Source: Cyprinodon diabolis (lineage: Eukaryota; Chordata; Actinopteri; Cyprinodontiformes; Cyprinodontidae). Taken from it: 64,000 nt of DNA. Positions 1 through 12,819 of this stretch are shown here, one piece after another. Location of the stretch: NCBI GenBank assembly GCA_030533445.1, contig CM060072.1:12400875-12464874 (forward strand), in the 5' to 3' direction. The notes below the pieces were generated by a model. The model had not been told where the DNA came from, ran no database searches, and saw nothing but the letters and a program-made list of their open reading frames with translations. Both the position numbers and the translations under genes were made by a program. The number at the start of each line of letters is the position of its first letter. Position 1 is the stretch's first letter.

Positions 1-399
1 AACCACTTCAAGTGGTTTAACAGGTCCCAGTACTCAACTTGTACTTCTATCCCAGTGACTGCAAAATATTCAACAGGATTGTTGATTCCTCCACCTGAAA
101 CTTATGGAGTATCTGACAAAGGAGATTAGGCTGAGCTGTGAATCAATGAAAATAATCCTCACAGTGCTGTTCGCAATGTGTAAATGGGAGTTTTTTTTCT
201 TTAAGAAGGTGTATAATGTCACCTTCAACTCCAACACATGGTGATAAGCAAACTGCAGGGGTTCCTGATAGTGTCTTGTTTGATTGCAGATGGACAAACA
301 GGGGTTCCTTCAGGACTTTCGTGATGTGGGATGTCAGGGCAACATAAGGACTGTTGGCTGTGTTTTCTTTGGTACCAGAACCCAGGAGACGTACTGCTA

Positions 400-490
400 T
401 CGGTTGCTTTGTACTTGTAATAGTGTAATGACAAGATAAGTTGAATATTCTATTCTATTCTATTCTGTTCTTTTTTATTCTATTTTATTA
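400..490 (+). repeat. LINE-type 3' tail with (ATTCT)n
   Basis: The segment reads as a short non-LTR retrotransposon tail: a stretch resembling a degenerate 'gtaatgacaa.aaagttgaa' end followed by a pentanucleotide run of ATTCT from about 446 to 488. Such tails are common in fish LINEs. No reading frame is left, so the family cannot be fixed. Confidence 0.45.
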
Positions 491-1108
491 ACCATCCAGG
501 TTAATAGAAGTTGGTCTCCTGGGTAAGGCAAAGACTGGAGAGGGGTTGTAGAATCCCCCAGAACTGCTCTGCACAGGCTTTTATTAATCTGGGCTGACAC
601 CATCTACGCTTTTTACCTTATTACGATTCATTAACTTTTTGTGTGTTCAATTTATATATACATTGTAGTATTTTACTCCTTACTTCAATTATATTTAAGA
701 TTCACCCTATCAACATTTCTTTGTTACCCAATTCTCAATGGTTTTAGATCTCATCCACTGAAAGTCTGTGAAGCTGTGATGGTAGGTTTTATAGAAGGAA
801 AAACATTGTTTTTTGATCAAGTATAGTACATTGCAGGTGTCTTTAAAGTTTGGACTCTAAGCATCAACTTGAAACTTACACTGTCGAACCTTAGCACATG
901 TTACCTTGCTCAACGATCTGTTTTAGAGCACAATACACAAATATGTCTGAAAATACATGCCCAAGGTTGTCTAGTCCTTTCAAACAATACTTAAACCATA
1001 AAGGATTTAGATGAGATTTGAGAACATTACAGCAGATTTGTAAAATCCTCTCATATATATTTTGATCCAAATGTGTTTTTCAGAGGGGCAAAATACAATA
1101 TCGGTCCA
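491..1108. other. Unassigned AT-rich DNA
   Basis: Nothing recognisable. The short open frame at 641-826 has no family features and is probably chance. Confidence 0.5.
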
Positions 1109-1795
1109 GGGGTCTATTTCATAAAGAAAGTTTACCTGAAAACTATAAGTTGTCTAAACCTGAAAACAGGGGAACTCTGACTTTTGGGTTCACAAAGAGA
1201 GTTTGCTCAACCTATGTTTCAGTCCCCATAGTAACATTCTACCCAGAGCTAACCTGGTCAGTAGCAGGTTTTCTTCAGTGAACTCAGTGTCCTCTGTCTC
1301 TGCTCTCCTTACAGCCAATCATGCTGTTTTATTTACTGATTTAGTCAGACTGTTGTCATAGTTTTGTGCATAAAAATAATATATCATTCACTAGGACTGT
1401 TACACACATTAGGTTTTAAAAACAAACATTGCATGTTCGTCTCGCGAGGATCTAATTAAAGAATGATTTGCACTTTTTCACAGAGAATAAAATATTTATA
1501 GGGAGAGGATTCTAAAACTCAGTTGACAGGGCATGAGATAACTTGTTTTGCATTTGTTCAATATGAGTGAGATGTTGCTCATCTTATTTTTATTTAGTTG
1601 TTTTAGCGTAAAGGAAGAACTACTGAAATTATTTTCAGATTATACATAAATAGATTCATTAATTCCCAGAGTGAAAAGGAATTACTTTAGGGTTATGATT
1701 AGGATTCACTCTATGATAACAATGTAATGAGCTTACTGGCACAATCTAAAGCCATTCTATGGGACTGATAGCTGCTTATAACAGCCATTTATTGG
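1109..1795 (+). mobile_element. Degenerate TIR element, 'TTTCATAAAG' family
   Basis: This stretch is a diverged copy of sequence that recurs in the tandem array (53.9-54.07 kb joined to 55.19-55.7 kb) and, inverted, at 8.28-8.48 kb. It starts near a GGTCTATTTCATAAAG motif, passes through a conserved 'CATAGTAAC' block and a 'CCTTACAGCCAATCATG' block, and ends near 'GGGACTGATAG'. Unlike the array copies it lacks the 1.1-kb insertion between the two blocks, so it shows the empty-site arrangement. The start resembles Harbinger-type MITEs of fish, but that class is a guess. Confidence 0.5.
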
Positions 1796-2489
1796 AATGA
1801 TAGTATCCGAAGCGCGGCTAGAAAACAGCCACTGATTTACTGTGTAAAAGAAGACTGAATCAACATGAGGAGGGACGCATAAGATGATGCACACATTACT
1901 TTTAGACTTCATTTTCACGGTTATAACAGCTGTGGCAAGCGATTTTGATATACACAAGTTTTACTGTAAATATAATTCTGATATCCGAATAAAAACATTT
2001 TGTCTTTGTCTAAATGACCGTTTCTCCACATCTAGAATTAACATTCTAGATGTCTATAAATTTACCCTGTGGTGGATAGCAGTCACTGTAGTGGACAGCT
2101 ATCAGCATGTTAATGTCTAGAAATCTCTCTGCTGCTCCACTCCATTGAGGTCAATTAAGTGATCAGTCAATGTACTGTAACAGCTTGTAAATATTTTTTC
2201 TGAATCCCAACAAACAGCAACCCCTCTCAACCATTGCTGACATATCCTCTCAATCCTTCTACTGTATAACATTTTTTGTTTAATATGTAGAAAATTACGA
2301 TTAACCATGTGTCCAATGAAGTGGATGTCATGCATCAGCCATTACAGTTTTTCAACATAATGTCTTGTAATGGCTTTGCTTATAGTTCTGTGTTTTAATG
2401 TTACACATATAAGCTATTCGTTTAAAATTTACATTTTTGTGTATTTTGTGTATACTTTGTGCAGATTAGCTGTAGTTTGTGTGACTGTT
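1796..2489. other. Unassigned DNA
   Basis: No repeat family or coding potential recognised. The 60-80 residue open frames here overlap on both strands and look random. Confidence 0.5.
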
Positions 2490-2580
2490 TTGAATTGGAT
2501 GGGAAGCGAAAGGTCTTCAGACTTGGAAAACAAAGTCCAGTGGATTGTTTTTGTTTTTTTTTACTTTTTGGAATGACTAT
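2490..2580 (+). repeat. Fragment of 'GAAGCGAAA..GTCTTCA' retro-like tail family
   Basis: The motif GGGAAGCGAAAGGTCTTCAG followed by an AAAGTCCAGTGGATTG block and 'GGAATGACTAT' is shared with 29370-29530 and with both ends of the tandem unit. It is a dispersed fish repeat; I suspect a Penelope-like or LINE tail but cannot prove the class. Confidence 0.5.
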
Positions 2581-4079
2581 TCCAATTATTTATATGATAA
2601 ACTTCAAACACAGTGAAGAATAAGGTAGCCAACAGGAAAGTGAGCGTGATAGGGGCCAGGATAGAGAGGAAGGTCAGCATGATCAGAAGACTGTAGATGA
2701 TGGGCACAGGGCAGGGCGCACACGGGCCATACTGTTCCAAATACGCTTCTTCCAAGGAAAGAACCTTAGCAGTAGTAGTGACAAAATTCGTCTGGTAATC
2801 TTGTTGTGAACAGAAACGGTACGCTTAAAACTTTCATATGTGAGCTTAGCTAATATGGGAAATCTAATGTTTCACTAATCGTTTCCTGGTGGGGCAGTTG
2901 ATTGATATTCCTGTTGGTTTCAGTTTTTTAAGTGAGTTTTATGTTTTTTTTGCTATTTGGTCTGTTAGGTGCTATTCATACAGTCCTTACAAGTCATTTG
3001 TCATTGATGAAAAATTAAAATCTCTATGTTTATGTAAAATCTGTCGAGAAAGGAGCCTTAAAGATCAATATGTACCCTACAAAAGAAAACACCCATAAAC
3101 TAACAAGTAAATATATTTTTCAAGCCGTCTGTTTTTTGCCCTCTTCTACCTGGGTTATTCATTAAATGTATGTAACTTTTGGAAAAGAAATAAAAAATAT
3201 TTTGTTGTGGCTATGGTTTCCCATAAAATGTTTTTAGGTTTCTTTATCCTGCCAACAATGTACTCATTTTGTGCACTAATGCAGGTTTCCTCAATTCCAG
3301 CCCTCAAAGGACTCTTAGAATTACTGAAGGGGAGCTAATGGACTCTGTAAAAATTAGAGTTGGCATTCGGTTCTTCTCTCTAGACCTGAAAGGTGAGGTG
3401 ATAGGTCAAGAGGAGAGAAAGCCATTATCATCACTCATGTGAAGGCCACATTTTTGTCAATTTCTTACTCATTTTTGACCTTTTACGTTGGTGAGAAATT
3501 ACTGCACAAAGAGGTTAAAAAGTGTAAAAGGAAAGAAATTAAGGTTAATTACATGCAATGATGAGGAAATGAAACTGCTGATAAAAGAATTGGAAAAGGT
3601 TTGTTAAAAAAACGAGTGGAGTGGTTAAAGATGAGATGGAAAAAAAGAAGGGAGAAGGCTAGATACTAGCCTGTCGTAGCAATTAGTCAGTGGTCACAGA
3701 TCTTTTGTTTTATGGTGAGTTTCCTGTCATGGTGCTGCTTTTTAATGACATTTAAATGCGTTGACCAGCATGAAATATTCTACCTTTCCTCTACCTATAT
3801 ATCCTTAACTCTTCTTTATCGCTTTGTTTGATATATGTCTACAGTTTACATTCTATCTGACAATACACAGAAAAAAAACTAAATTCTTTTGAGAGAGGGA
3901 GACAGAGAGAGACCCAAGTAAGTTTGATAAAAAAAAAACAAAAGAAGGAATGTCCCACCAATCTGCATGCTCAAACCTGTCTCTACATTTTAGAGTTACA
4001 GTTCTGCCTTCTGGTTTTGTAGGCTTGAGTCTGTCGTGCCTTATTGGATGCGTGCTCATTTATCTGTTTCTGTTTAATT
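2581..4079. other. Mostly unassigned DNA; one coding-like hydrophobic frame
   Basis: At 2561-2755 (minus) a 64-residue frame contains a Cys-Pro-rich start (PCAPCPVP) and a long hydrophobic run, and its DNA is more GC-rich than the surroundings; no splice sites convincingly frame it. At about 3283-3430 there is a decayed 'TTCCTCAATTCCAGCCCTCAA' type repeat. The rest shows nothing. Confidence 0.3.
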
Positions 4080-4735
4080 AAGGAACATCCCAGAATTCAC
4101 CTCTCCATTGATTTCATTACAGGTTTGCCCTTCTCAAATGGTTTCCCCGTTATTCTCACTTTTGTCGACAGGTTATCCAAGATGGTTCACCTGTTTCCCC
4201 TCAGGAAACTCCCTTCTGCCAAGAGATGGGGAAGATCCTGGCTCGGGAGGTTTTTTGCCTCCACAGACACTCCACTGCCATCGTGTCTGATTGAGGATCA
4301 CAATTTTATTTTCTAGTTTTGGAAAGAGTTCTGCTCCCTGCTTAAAGTTCCATAAGCCTGTACTCTAGTTTCCATCCCCAAACTGATGGTAAGGCTGAGA
4401 GGGTAAACTAAGGGTTGAGTACAAACATTGTATCCTTTGTGGCTCTGACCATTCCAGCTTAGCTTAACTTACTACTGAGAGGGATGTGCCATGAACTCTC
4501 TCCCTTTTAGCATCACTGTTCTTTCCCCCTTTACATTGTATATGGATACCAGCCGTTGGTGTTGACAATCCAAGAGAGTGAAGCTAAGGTTCCCTCTGCT
4601 CATGCTGCAGCTCTGAGGCGTCAAAGCATCCGGAGAAAAACCAAGATAATTGTTACTAAAAAATCTGAGGTGTAGTCTAGCACCACCAATCGGCATCAGA
4701 TCCCTAATCACATTTTGATAACATAAAAAGGACAG
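4080..4735 (+). pseudogene. Gypsy-type integrase remnant
   Basis: Translation gives the integrase core start of Ty3/Gypsy Pol: 'IHLSIDFITGLPFSNG', then 'TFVDRLSKMVHLFPL' and 'KLPSAK', matching the first catalytic Asp region (SxDFITGLP) of the rve domain. Further on a frame-shifted 'FWKEFCSLL' and, at about 4490-4720, pieces of the C-terminal segment (a 'YGYQPLV' motif and an Arg-rich 'AALRRQSIRRK') follow in different frames. It acts in DNA integration when intact; here several frameshifts and stops, and loss of protease, RT and both LTRs, make it dead. The right edge abuts a Tc1 element that starts at 4748. Family identity is firm, subfamily is not. Confidence 0.8.
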
Positions 4736-4747
4736 ATTGGATATATA

Positions 4748-6190
4748 CACTGATCAAAAATAAAGGGAACACATAAACAAAAAAATATAACTTCACTTAA
4801 ATCAAACTTGTGTGAAATCAAACTTTCCACTTAGGAAGCAACACTGATTAAAAATCAACTTCAAATGCTGTTGTGCAAATGAAAATACAACAGATGGAAA
4901 TTTTTGGCAATTAGCGAGACAAAGTCAATAAAGGAATAGTTCTGCAGGTGGGAACAACAGCCCACTTCTGTGCCTATGCTTTCTGGCTGATGTTTTGGTC
5001 ACTTTTGAATGTTAGTGGTGCTTTCATCCTTGGGTAACATGAGATGGACTCTACAGCCCACACAGGTGGCTCAGGTAGTGTAGCTCATCCAGGATGGCAC
5101 ATCAATGCGAGTTGTGGCAAGGTTTGTCGGTCAACGTAGTAACCAGAGGCTTGATGCCCTACCAGGAGACATGGAGGAGGGAAACAACCCAGCAGCAGGG
5201 GCGCTACCTCCTCCTTTGTGCAAGGGTGCAGGAGGAGTACTTCCAGAGCCCTGCCAAATGACCTCCAGCAGGCCATGATTCTAACCAGCTCCATGAGGAT
5301 GGTATGTGAACCCGAAGTCCACAGATGGGGGATTGTGCTAACAGCCCCGTACTGTGCCGAATGTTTTGCATTTGCCAGAGAACACCAGGATTGATAAATT
5401 TGCCACTGGTAGGCACTGTAGAGAGCGATCTGCTACCTTCAACATGCTTAACCAGAGCGGTTTGGCAGCAGGTCAGTAATCATGTGGGGCTGCATTTCTT
5501 TGAAGGGCCGCACAGCCCTCCATGTGCTCACCAGAGGTAGCATGATGCCATCAGGTTCTGAGATGAGATCCTCAGACCCCTTGTGTGACCATATGCCAGT
5601 GCGATTGGCCCTGGGTTCCTCCTAATGCAGGTAAATTCTCAACCTCATGTGGCTGGAGTTCCTGCAAGATAAAGGCATTTAAGCTATAGACTGACCTGCC
5701 AGTTCCACAGGCATGAATCTGATTGAGCACATCTGGGACATCAAGTCTTGATCCTTCCAACAATGTCCACAGACGCACCACAGACTATCCAGGAGGTAGT
5801 GGATGCTTTAGTCCCACAGGAGACCTTCACAACCTCATCAGGAATATGCCCAGGCATTGTAGGGAGGTCATACAGGCACATGGCGGCCACAGACAACACT
5901 AAGCCTCATTTTGATCTATTTTAAGCACATTACATCAAAGTTGGATAAGCCTGTAGTTTGTTTTTCCGCTTTAATTTTTTCTGTCACTCCAAATACACGC
6001 TTCCATTCGTTAATAAATTAGATTTCCACTCATGATTTTTGTATAATTGTGTCTGCACATTCAACTTTGTACAGAACAAAGTAATAAATGTGAATATTTC
6101 ATTCAGTGTGAATATTTCATTCATTCAGTCTTATAGTAGTATACTAGTAGTGTATTTTTATCTTAATCTAAATAGTTTAAAACTCAATGC
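4748..6190 (+). mobile_element. Decayed Tc1/mariner transposon
   Basis: It begins with TA (4746-4747) and CACTGATCAAAAATAAAGGG, the terminal signature of an abundant fish Tc1 family. Along 5040-5920 the DNA follows the family's transposase gene in order, with pieces such as 'HIWDIK'-like DNA near 5725 and a 'GRSYRH' end near 5870, but frameshifts and deletions (including the segment around the first catalytic Asp) break it throughout. The A/T-rich 3' part (5920-6120) also matches the family layout. The right terminal repeat is no longer recognisable, so the end is approximate. It carries no functional transposase. Confidence 0.75.
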
Positions 6191-8280
6191 ATTTTCACCT
6201 TGTCTGATTCTTGCATGAAATAAAGCATTTAAATGCTACAACAAGCTATTACCTAAATCAATCCACAAGAGATGCTATAGCTTGGGACAACACTGTACAT
6301 ATTCATGTATTTGTTCTCAGAGGTCTCCCTGATTAACAGATTCTCCAAAGGTCAGCGTGTGCAAATATTTCCTGGAGGGTTAATAGAGATAGACAGTGCA
6401 AAGAGAAGAAAGTGAGGGAGAGAGGGGAGGTGAAACTGTCCATTAGAGATGATTGAGGAGGATGGATGGATGGATGAATATAAAATAAAAGACAGGGAGA
6501 TGAGACACACAAGGAGAGGGAAAGCACTGAGTAGGGAGGCACTACACAGAGCAGCCAGCATGACAAAGTTATTATTAAAGACAAAGTTTAATATTTTTCA
6601 AGGACACAACACTTCTCACATTTCTGTTCCAGGGGTGATTGTAGATCCATAGTTCATGTCCTTCAAGGTGTCCTGCTCTGTCTGACCTACTTTTGATTTG
6701 TAGTATATTTTATGAACTGCAGATCATTTCCAATTTATCAAAAAGACAAAGTTATAAATAAGTTACAACCTAAGCACATGCCCTAAAGCACTCTATTATT
6801 TCAGTACTAAAAATATGGAAAAAAACTTACCTGTTCATCTAATGAACTCCTTTCATGATGCTGCAGTAGTTGGAGCCAAATCATCAGAGCTTTGCCAGTT
6901 AGCTCCCTATGCTCTTAATGATAATGATAATGGTCATAGCTTAACATTAATTAAAAGTAAATTGCTTTGCAGCTGTGACATGAAACATAAATGGGAGCTC
7001 AAAATGATAAATGCTTTAAAGTGCCATGCACAATGACTGCTGAATCTACAACCTGATTTTGATTCATTTCAGGAATGTTTGTACAAAAGCAGGATAGATC
7101 TCATTATAGTTTTAGATAAAATCAATGAAAACAAAAGTGTTACTTGTGTTACACAGAAATCATTTTGCATGCATAGCAAAGGCTTTTTAGAGAAAAAAAA
7201 AACATATTTTGAAGCTAACAAATCTATGTAAGGGGTGAATGGCTCCTATCACACCATATTCTCAGTACAGGAACTCGGCGATCATCTGAAAGGTTTGGTA
7301 CAGTTTAGGGGTTTTGAAGATTGCCCATTACATTTATCATCACTTTAAGAGGTGAGATACCTTTGTCTCCCCTCTACATTGCAGAATTCCTAATTTTCAG
7401 AGGTTCTCAGGTGATGGTGAACATAGAACTTTGTAGGCTGGTCCCACCAGCATAAACTCATGTTAAATGCATGGAATAAATGGAGCTTTAAGTGGACTAG
7501 CGAAGGTGCAAACCAGCCTCTCTGACAGGTTAATATCTATGGATCCAATGTTGAGATAGTATACCTATCTTTATCTTAACTTTATCACCATAAACAATAA
7601 AGTGAACTGGAGTAACAAGAACAATACCCCTAAATACCGCTCCTCCTGAGCCTCTCTCTTTTCCATTCCAACTTCTTGCATGTCCACCATGCAAGAAGTT
7701 GGTCCACCACTGGAAAAATAAATTTAATGCAGAAATGAAAAAAAAAAAAAATCTGAGAAGTGTTTAAAAGAACAAGAAACAGCACTACAGCTGCAAAGGA
7801 GAGGGACATGGTGTGAGTTAATGTGTAGGTTTATATGAATTGTGCTGTGGCAGGCCGTTTTATTAAGAGCATTCTCATCTGTGTTGTTCCATTTGCAGAT
7901 ACCTAAAAAAAAAATTCTTCCTGCTCAAATGAAGCTCCTATTCGGAACTGCAATAATAGAGGTTCTATATTACATTTTTGCTACCAATAAAAATGAAAAA
8001 GCCAAATTGCACCAGTAACAATTAAGTCTCATATGCCTACAAATGTTTACACAGTTTTGACTTTTATCAGCTTCACTGAATATGTATTTATGATCTCTGA
8101 AATCAATTTCTTTATAGTCAAAATAAATGTTACAAATGATGACCAGTAACAATAGGATTATGGAGATCTGAAATTCATTTGTGGATATCGAGAATGTTTA
8201 TTCTAGATGTAAAGAATGTTATTTTGTTTGAAATGGTCATGTTGAAAAAGAATATCTTTTTTTTCAGGTATCAGAAATAC
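6191..8280. other. Unassigned DNA with a possible conserved non-coding block
   Basis: No repeats recognised apart from a short GGAT run near 6460. The part at about 6820-7075 is moderately complex, contains TAATTA/ATTAAT homeodomain-like words and few low-complexity runs, and could be a conserved enhancer; this is only an impression. Confidence 0.3.
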
Positions 8281-8478
8281 ATATTCTCCTGACTAAATGG
8301 TTCTAGGAGAGCGGAGACAGAAGACACTGAGGTTACTGCGCCCGACCAGGTTAGTTTGGAAAGAATATCACCTTGGTAACATAATCAGAGGTTGAGTAAA
8401 CTCTCTTTGCGAAACAGAAAACTAAAATTTTCCCTCATTTCAGTTTATGAAGACTTACAGTTTTGAGTGAACCTGCTT
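8281..8478 (-). mobile_element. Fragment of 'TTTCATAAAG' TIR family, inverted
   Basis: Reverse-complemented, this segment lines up with 1190-1320: a 'CAAAGAGAGTTTACTCAACC' block, a 'TTACCAAGGTGA' block, 'CTAACCTGGTC' and a 'CTCAGTGTCTTCTGTCTC' block occur in the same order. Only one end of the element is preserved. Confidence 0.5.
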
Positions 8479-11400
8479 TTTGAAGCAGACCGTTGAATTC
8501 TTGGGATATGAATACTGTCGTAAATCAGTCACCCAAGTTTGCCTTAGGAGGTCCAGGCTCAAAATTTATGCAAAGCGTGAAATGACCTCAACAGTTCATT
8601 CATGGCCTATCAACTAAAAGGTACAACATTATAGAGGCACAGCTGAATTAAATACAGTACTGTTTATAATGGCTCACTTTGTAGAAATCTACACTTTAAA
8701 TCCACCTGTTTTTTTGGTCCAACTGGAAATCTACTAAGACATGAATGTAAACCTTGATTGACAGGCCAGGGACCTAATGCACAAGTGTGCAGCTTTATTA
8801 AAAAAAAACTGAGAAATTATGAAATTCATCTATAGCATAAAAACATCCATGCAGATACAATCTGAACATATATCACTGCACACCTTTCCATCATTCATCC
8901 TAATTTAATAAAATTTTAGGCATGAAAACACATAATTATTATTACACTGTTAAAGAGTCTTAGGAATTGAAACTTGACTTTCATCCCAACTACTTTTTGC
9001 AATTTTTTATTATATTGGCATTTTTTTGCCATCTGTCCAACCAAGTTTTAACACGCTCTCTTTTTTTTCATGCCACTGTACATCATTGTCAACACATCAG
9101 AGATCAGCCCTATGGGTTGTTGCACGATAATGACTAGCTTGCCCCTTCCTGCCATCCTTACCCCACATTACCCAACATTATTTTCACCTTCACGGTTGCT
9201 TCCTAAGCTTTCATGCCCCATGCCATTTTGCTGTCATGGTGTGAATTCTGTGGACATTTATGAAAGCAATAGCAATTAGTAATGTCTGTTTGATGTACAT
9301 TAAAAATGTGAGGATAGAAGAGGCATGTTTGTTGGTATAAAATCATCTTTCCATCAGAAATTGCCATAATTTCTTAGCATAAAATATAACTAGGTGACCT
9401 TTTCTGGTAAGTGATAAATCTTTCTCACATTCAGAAAGGACTTTCAGCTGCTAATTAGCCTCTGTTGAAATCCCAATTAACAGTCAAACCTGTGTTGTCT
9501 TCCACTGGAAAGGTGAGAAGGATTTCACCGGAGAGTACTCTTTAGGTTGCTCCTTTTGACATTTTATCTTTATTGATTCACATCATTTCAAAAGCACAGA
9601 TGGAAGAGACTACTAAGAATTTTAATTTGCTTTCTAAATCTTATGAAGATTTCATAATGCAGAAATAATAATATACATTACGTTTTCATCCTGCTTCATA
9701 TACTGTACAAAGTTTTCACAGACATGAATATCTATTTTTGGGTAAACATTTATTTTGCTATTAATGACACTGGATATCAAGATAAAATGGTCATGCTACT
9801 TTTAATAAAAAAGGCTCTGTAAATAAAAGTCATCACCAAATAATTAATAATATTAAATCAAATGTCAATTTCCTAACTAAGAAAGTTAGGCAAATGTTTT
9901 TATACAGCCCTTTAAAGTCTCCTCTAAGCACATGAAGAAATGGTCGAACAGGAGGAAGAATACGTTTCGGTCCAAATTATATTCTACAGTTGGCTCTGTG
10001 TGTCGATGAAAAAAAAAACAAAAAAAGGACTTTATTGGCCCATTAGCCATTTTCTTTAGTTTAACAGGTTAAGAATAAAAAAACTGTGGTTTAATTGAAA
10101 GATAGAGTGACACATAATTTTTCAGCATGATGCATATTAATTTTTTAAAAGTTGTTCTCACAGGCTCTGATGCCTCTATCGGCGGCTGTGCCTAGCCAGA
10201 TAAAGGCTGTCTATAAAAAAAAACTGTGAGCTTGCCACTCCCTGACATGCAAATACCAACATAGCAGTACATTCTGCATCACTATCACATTTTGTCATTG
10301 AAGGAGATTCAGTCATGGATTTTTCTTAGTAGTCTCAGTGAGTCACAAAATAATATGGGCACAAAATGTAGTGAGACACTATTCTGCTTAGGGTTGTGTT
10401 GAAAGCAAGCCAAGTTTAAAAACAATTCAACGTTTTAAAACCTCAGAAACTCTAACCCCAGTTAGAGCACTGAGTAGTTTCTTCATATCTTGAACTTAAT
10501 TGCAATCAAATAAAAATGATTCTTCTCAGGAATCAGTGGAACTTAGAGAAAATTTTCATGTGGTGGCCAGACAGGGACCAACGTGCACTGCAGAGTAGTA
10601 GAAAATTAATTTGTGCCAAAAAATATCAATCTATGCTCATCACAATAAACGAACAGAAAAATGAATGTGCTCAACGACATATTTATTTTCCAAATCTTTA
10701 TTTTCCATCTTTATTTTCACTGACAACAGACCAGAATTTCATAAGGCCTTTGTTAATAAAGCTACGGACTTCTGAGCCCACTTTAAGAATACAATGATTC
10801 AATGAAATCATCAATAAATCTGAGACATTACAGCCAGTGATAAGCATCTTTTTTCTTGGATGTTCTTGTTAATATGATCTGTCCATACGTCATAATCTGT
10901 TACCAATTTTAATGCCTCCTTTTTTTTGTGATGCCACAGTAACATATTTATGTGTGTTTCCACCTGGTTAGACGGTTAAACACAGCTTCTTTTATTCTCT
11001 TCCATGTGGTTGCTATTGGTAACCATAAAAAATAATTTATCAACTGGCTCGTTTAAATACACAATAGCCTTGCACAAATTGTCATGCAGTAGATTGCACG
11101 AAACAATTACAGTTATATGTGGGCTTTTAGACGGCCGAACATGAGGTCGAGACTTACATACAAACTTTGAAGCACAACTTTGAAAACAGGAAAATTACTT
11201 GGTTTGGTTAGTGGAACTGGCTTTATAAATCAGTTTTTTTTTTCTTTCACATATGCCATTTTCAGGTGTTGGGCTTAGGTGCACTTTTAATATGGAGCAA
11301 TGTTTTATAAACGACATCCTTGTTCTCCTCTGCCTAGGCTAACCATTTATGGTTTGTAGCACACTTTAAATACAACTTTTTTTGGCTTCATTTTAACCAT

Positions 11401-11846
11401 GCCATTCTCAAATAAAGGCAAGATTTGAAGAGTGCACAAGAAACATGTATAAGAAATATCGGATGTCATTTTTACCCTACAGCAAGCATCTCTGCAGCTC
11501 CTCCAGAGTCAGGCTAGAAGGATGTACATCTCTAGGTAAGATTATGTTTTTTCCATTTTCTATGATCAATTCATGGGTTCAACATTAATTCCAAAGTATG
11601 GACATCCAACGCAATCTTTTTTACTTTAACTTTTTATTTGCCACAGTTTAATACACAACCTGTCTGTTGTCCTTGATGATTATATCGCTATATGGCTTCT
11701 CTTCTGAGTAACCTTTAAAGGGAGCTAGCGGCACTGGCCTCTCTGTAGGTTTGTCAGAGAAGAAAGCGTTACAAAGAAATGTATAAGTTGAGTAAGAATA
11801 CACGATTGCTCTTTGATAAAATGTTTTTTGCAAAATTTGACACCTT
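8479..11846. other. Unassigned AT-rich DNA
   Basis: No family recognised on either strand. The 93-residue frame at 10516-10797 has no recognisable domain and no coding-like composition. Confidence 0.5.
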
Positions 11847-12107
11847 GGGCCAGATTTATTAAGATCCAATTTTGCGTGCAGTAATTTTCGCTCGCAAACT
11901 GGAATTTTGCGCGAGGGGCTGAACCATGGTTTGTGGATGATTTAACAAGAGTGATTGCGTAACTGGTGGCAGGTGCAAAACTGTTGGAGACACCCTATTT
12001 AAATGATGGTTTTGCACGTTTTGTGGTTTGCGGCAAAGTAGTTTGTACAAACTAGTGCATTAAGAAATTTAAATCTTACAGTAACACCCCCTCCAAAAAA
12101 AATATAA

Positions 12108-12111
<4 letters not shown>

Positions 12112-12166
<55 letters not shown>
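12112..12166. repeat. (TA)n microsatellite
   Basis: A nearly pure run of alternating T and A about 55 bases long, inside the Harbinger element. Confidence 0.95.
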
Positions 12167-12170
<4 letters not shown>

Positions 12171-12287
12171 TTTGGAAACCTTTATTCCCTAAGGTGGTAT
12201 GTGGCTGAATTTCTACTTCACTGCAGTAAAAAAAAAAAAAACGGGTGTTTTGTATTGGCCTGTAGAAAAATGCACATACCAAATGGC

Positions 12288-12819
12288 TCACAAGAAGTGA
12301 CTGTGGATGAGATTACTGCGCGTACGCATCCCTGCAGCATTGGCATGTTGCTCCACAGGCACAGGGGGGAGGTTGGCGTTCTCCGGTAGGGCATCAGGGC
12401 GACATGGCATTTAGAACATCGGACAGCACTTCTGAAAAACGAGATTGGGAGATCCCAGCTCTCGCTGCAACCGTACACTGGAATGACCCAGATGTAAAAA
12501 AGTGCAATGTTGCAAGGAGTTTTGTGATATCTGGTATTGCGTGGGTCCTCCTTGTGGCTGGCTCCAAATCCATTCGGAGTTCCCCCAACAGCTCTAAAAT
12601 GGCAATGCTGGATAAACGATATGTTTTGATGATCGTTTCCTCGTTCATTCCAAAAATATTCACACGGAGTGAAAAAATGCGTTCTCTGCGTCTCCTTGCT
12701 TCATTTCGATGTCTCCTTCTTGCGACAATAACCGCTGCCACGTGTGCGCAATTACGTATACAGACCATTTGCACCTTCTTTTGAAACATGTTAAATATAG
12801 AGTCAGATACCGTTAGCAA
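12288..12819 (-). pseudogene. HARBI1-like Harbinger transposase, catalytic core deleted
   Basis: The N-terminal part (142 codons, 12394-12819) shows the basic 'ARRRHRNEARRRRERIF' stretch followed by the helical region ending 'SQSRFSEVLSDVLNAM', which is the typical N-terminus of Harbinger/HARBI1 nucleases up to just before the DDE domain. Immediately downstream, in another frame (12288-12389), comes 'LPENANLPPVPVEQHANA' and an Arg-rich 'GMRTRSNLIHSHFL' end with a stop, which fits the C-terminal tail of the same family. The DDE domain, about 150-200 residues in relatives, is missing, so this cannot cut DNA. Harbinger transposases normally work with a separate Myb-like partner; none is seen here. 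Confidence 0.75.
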
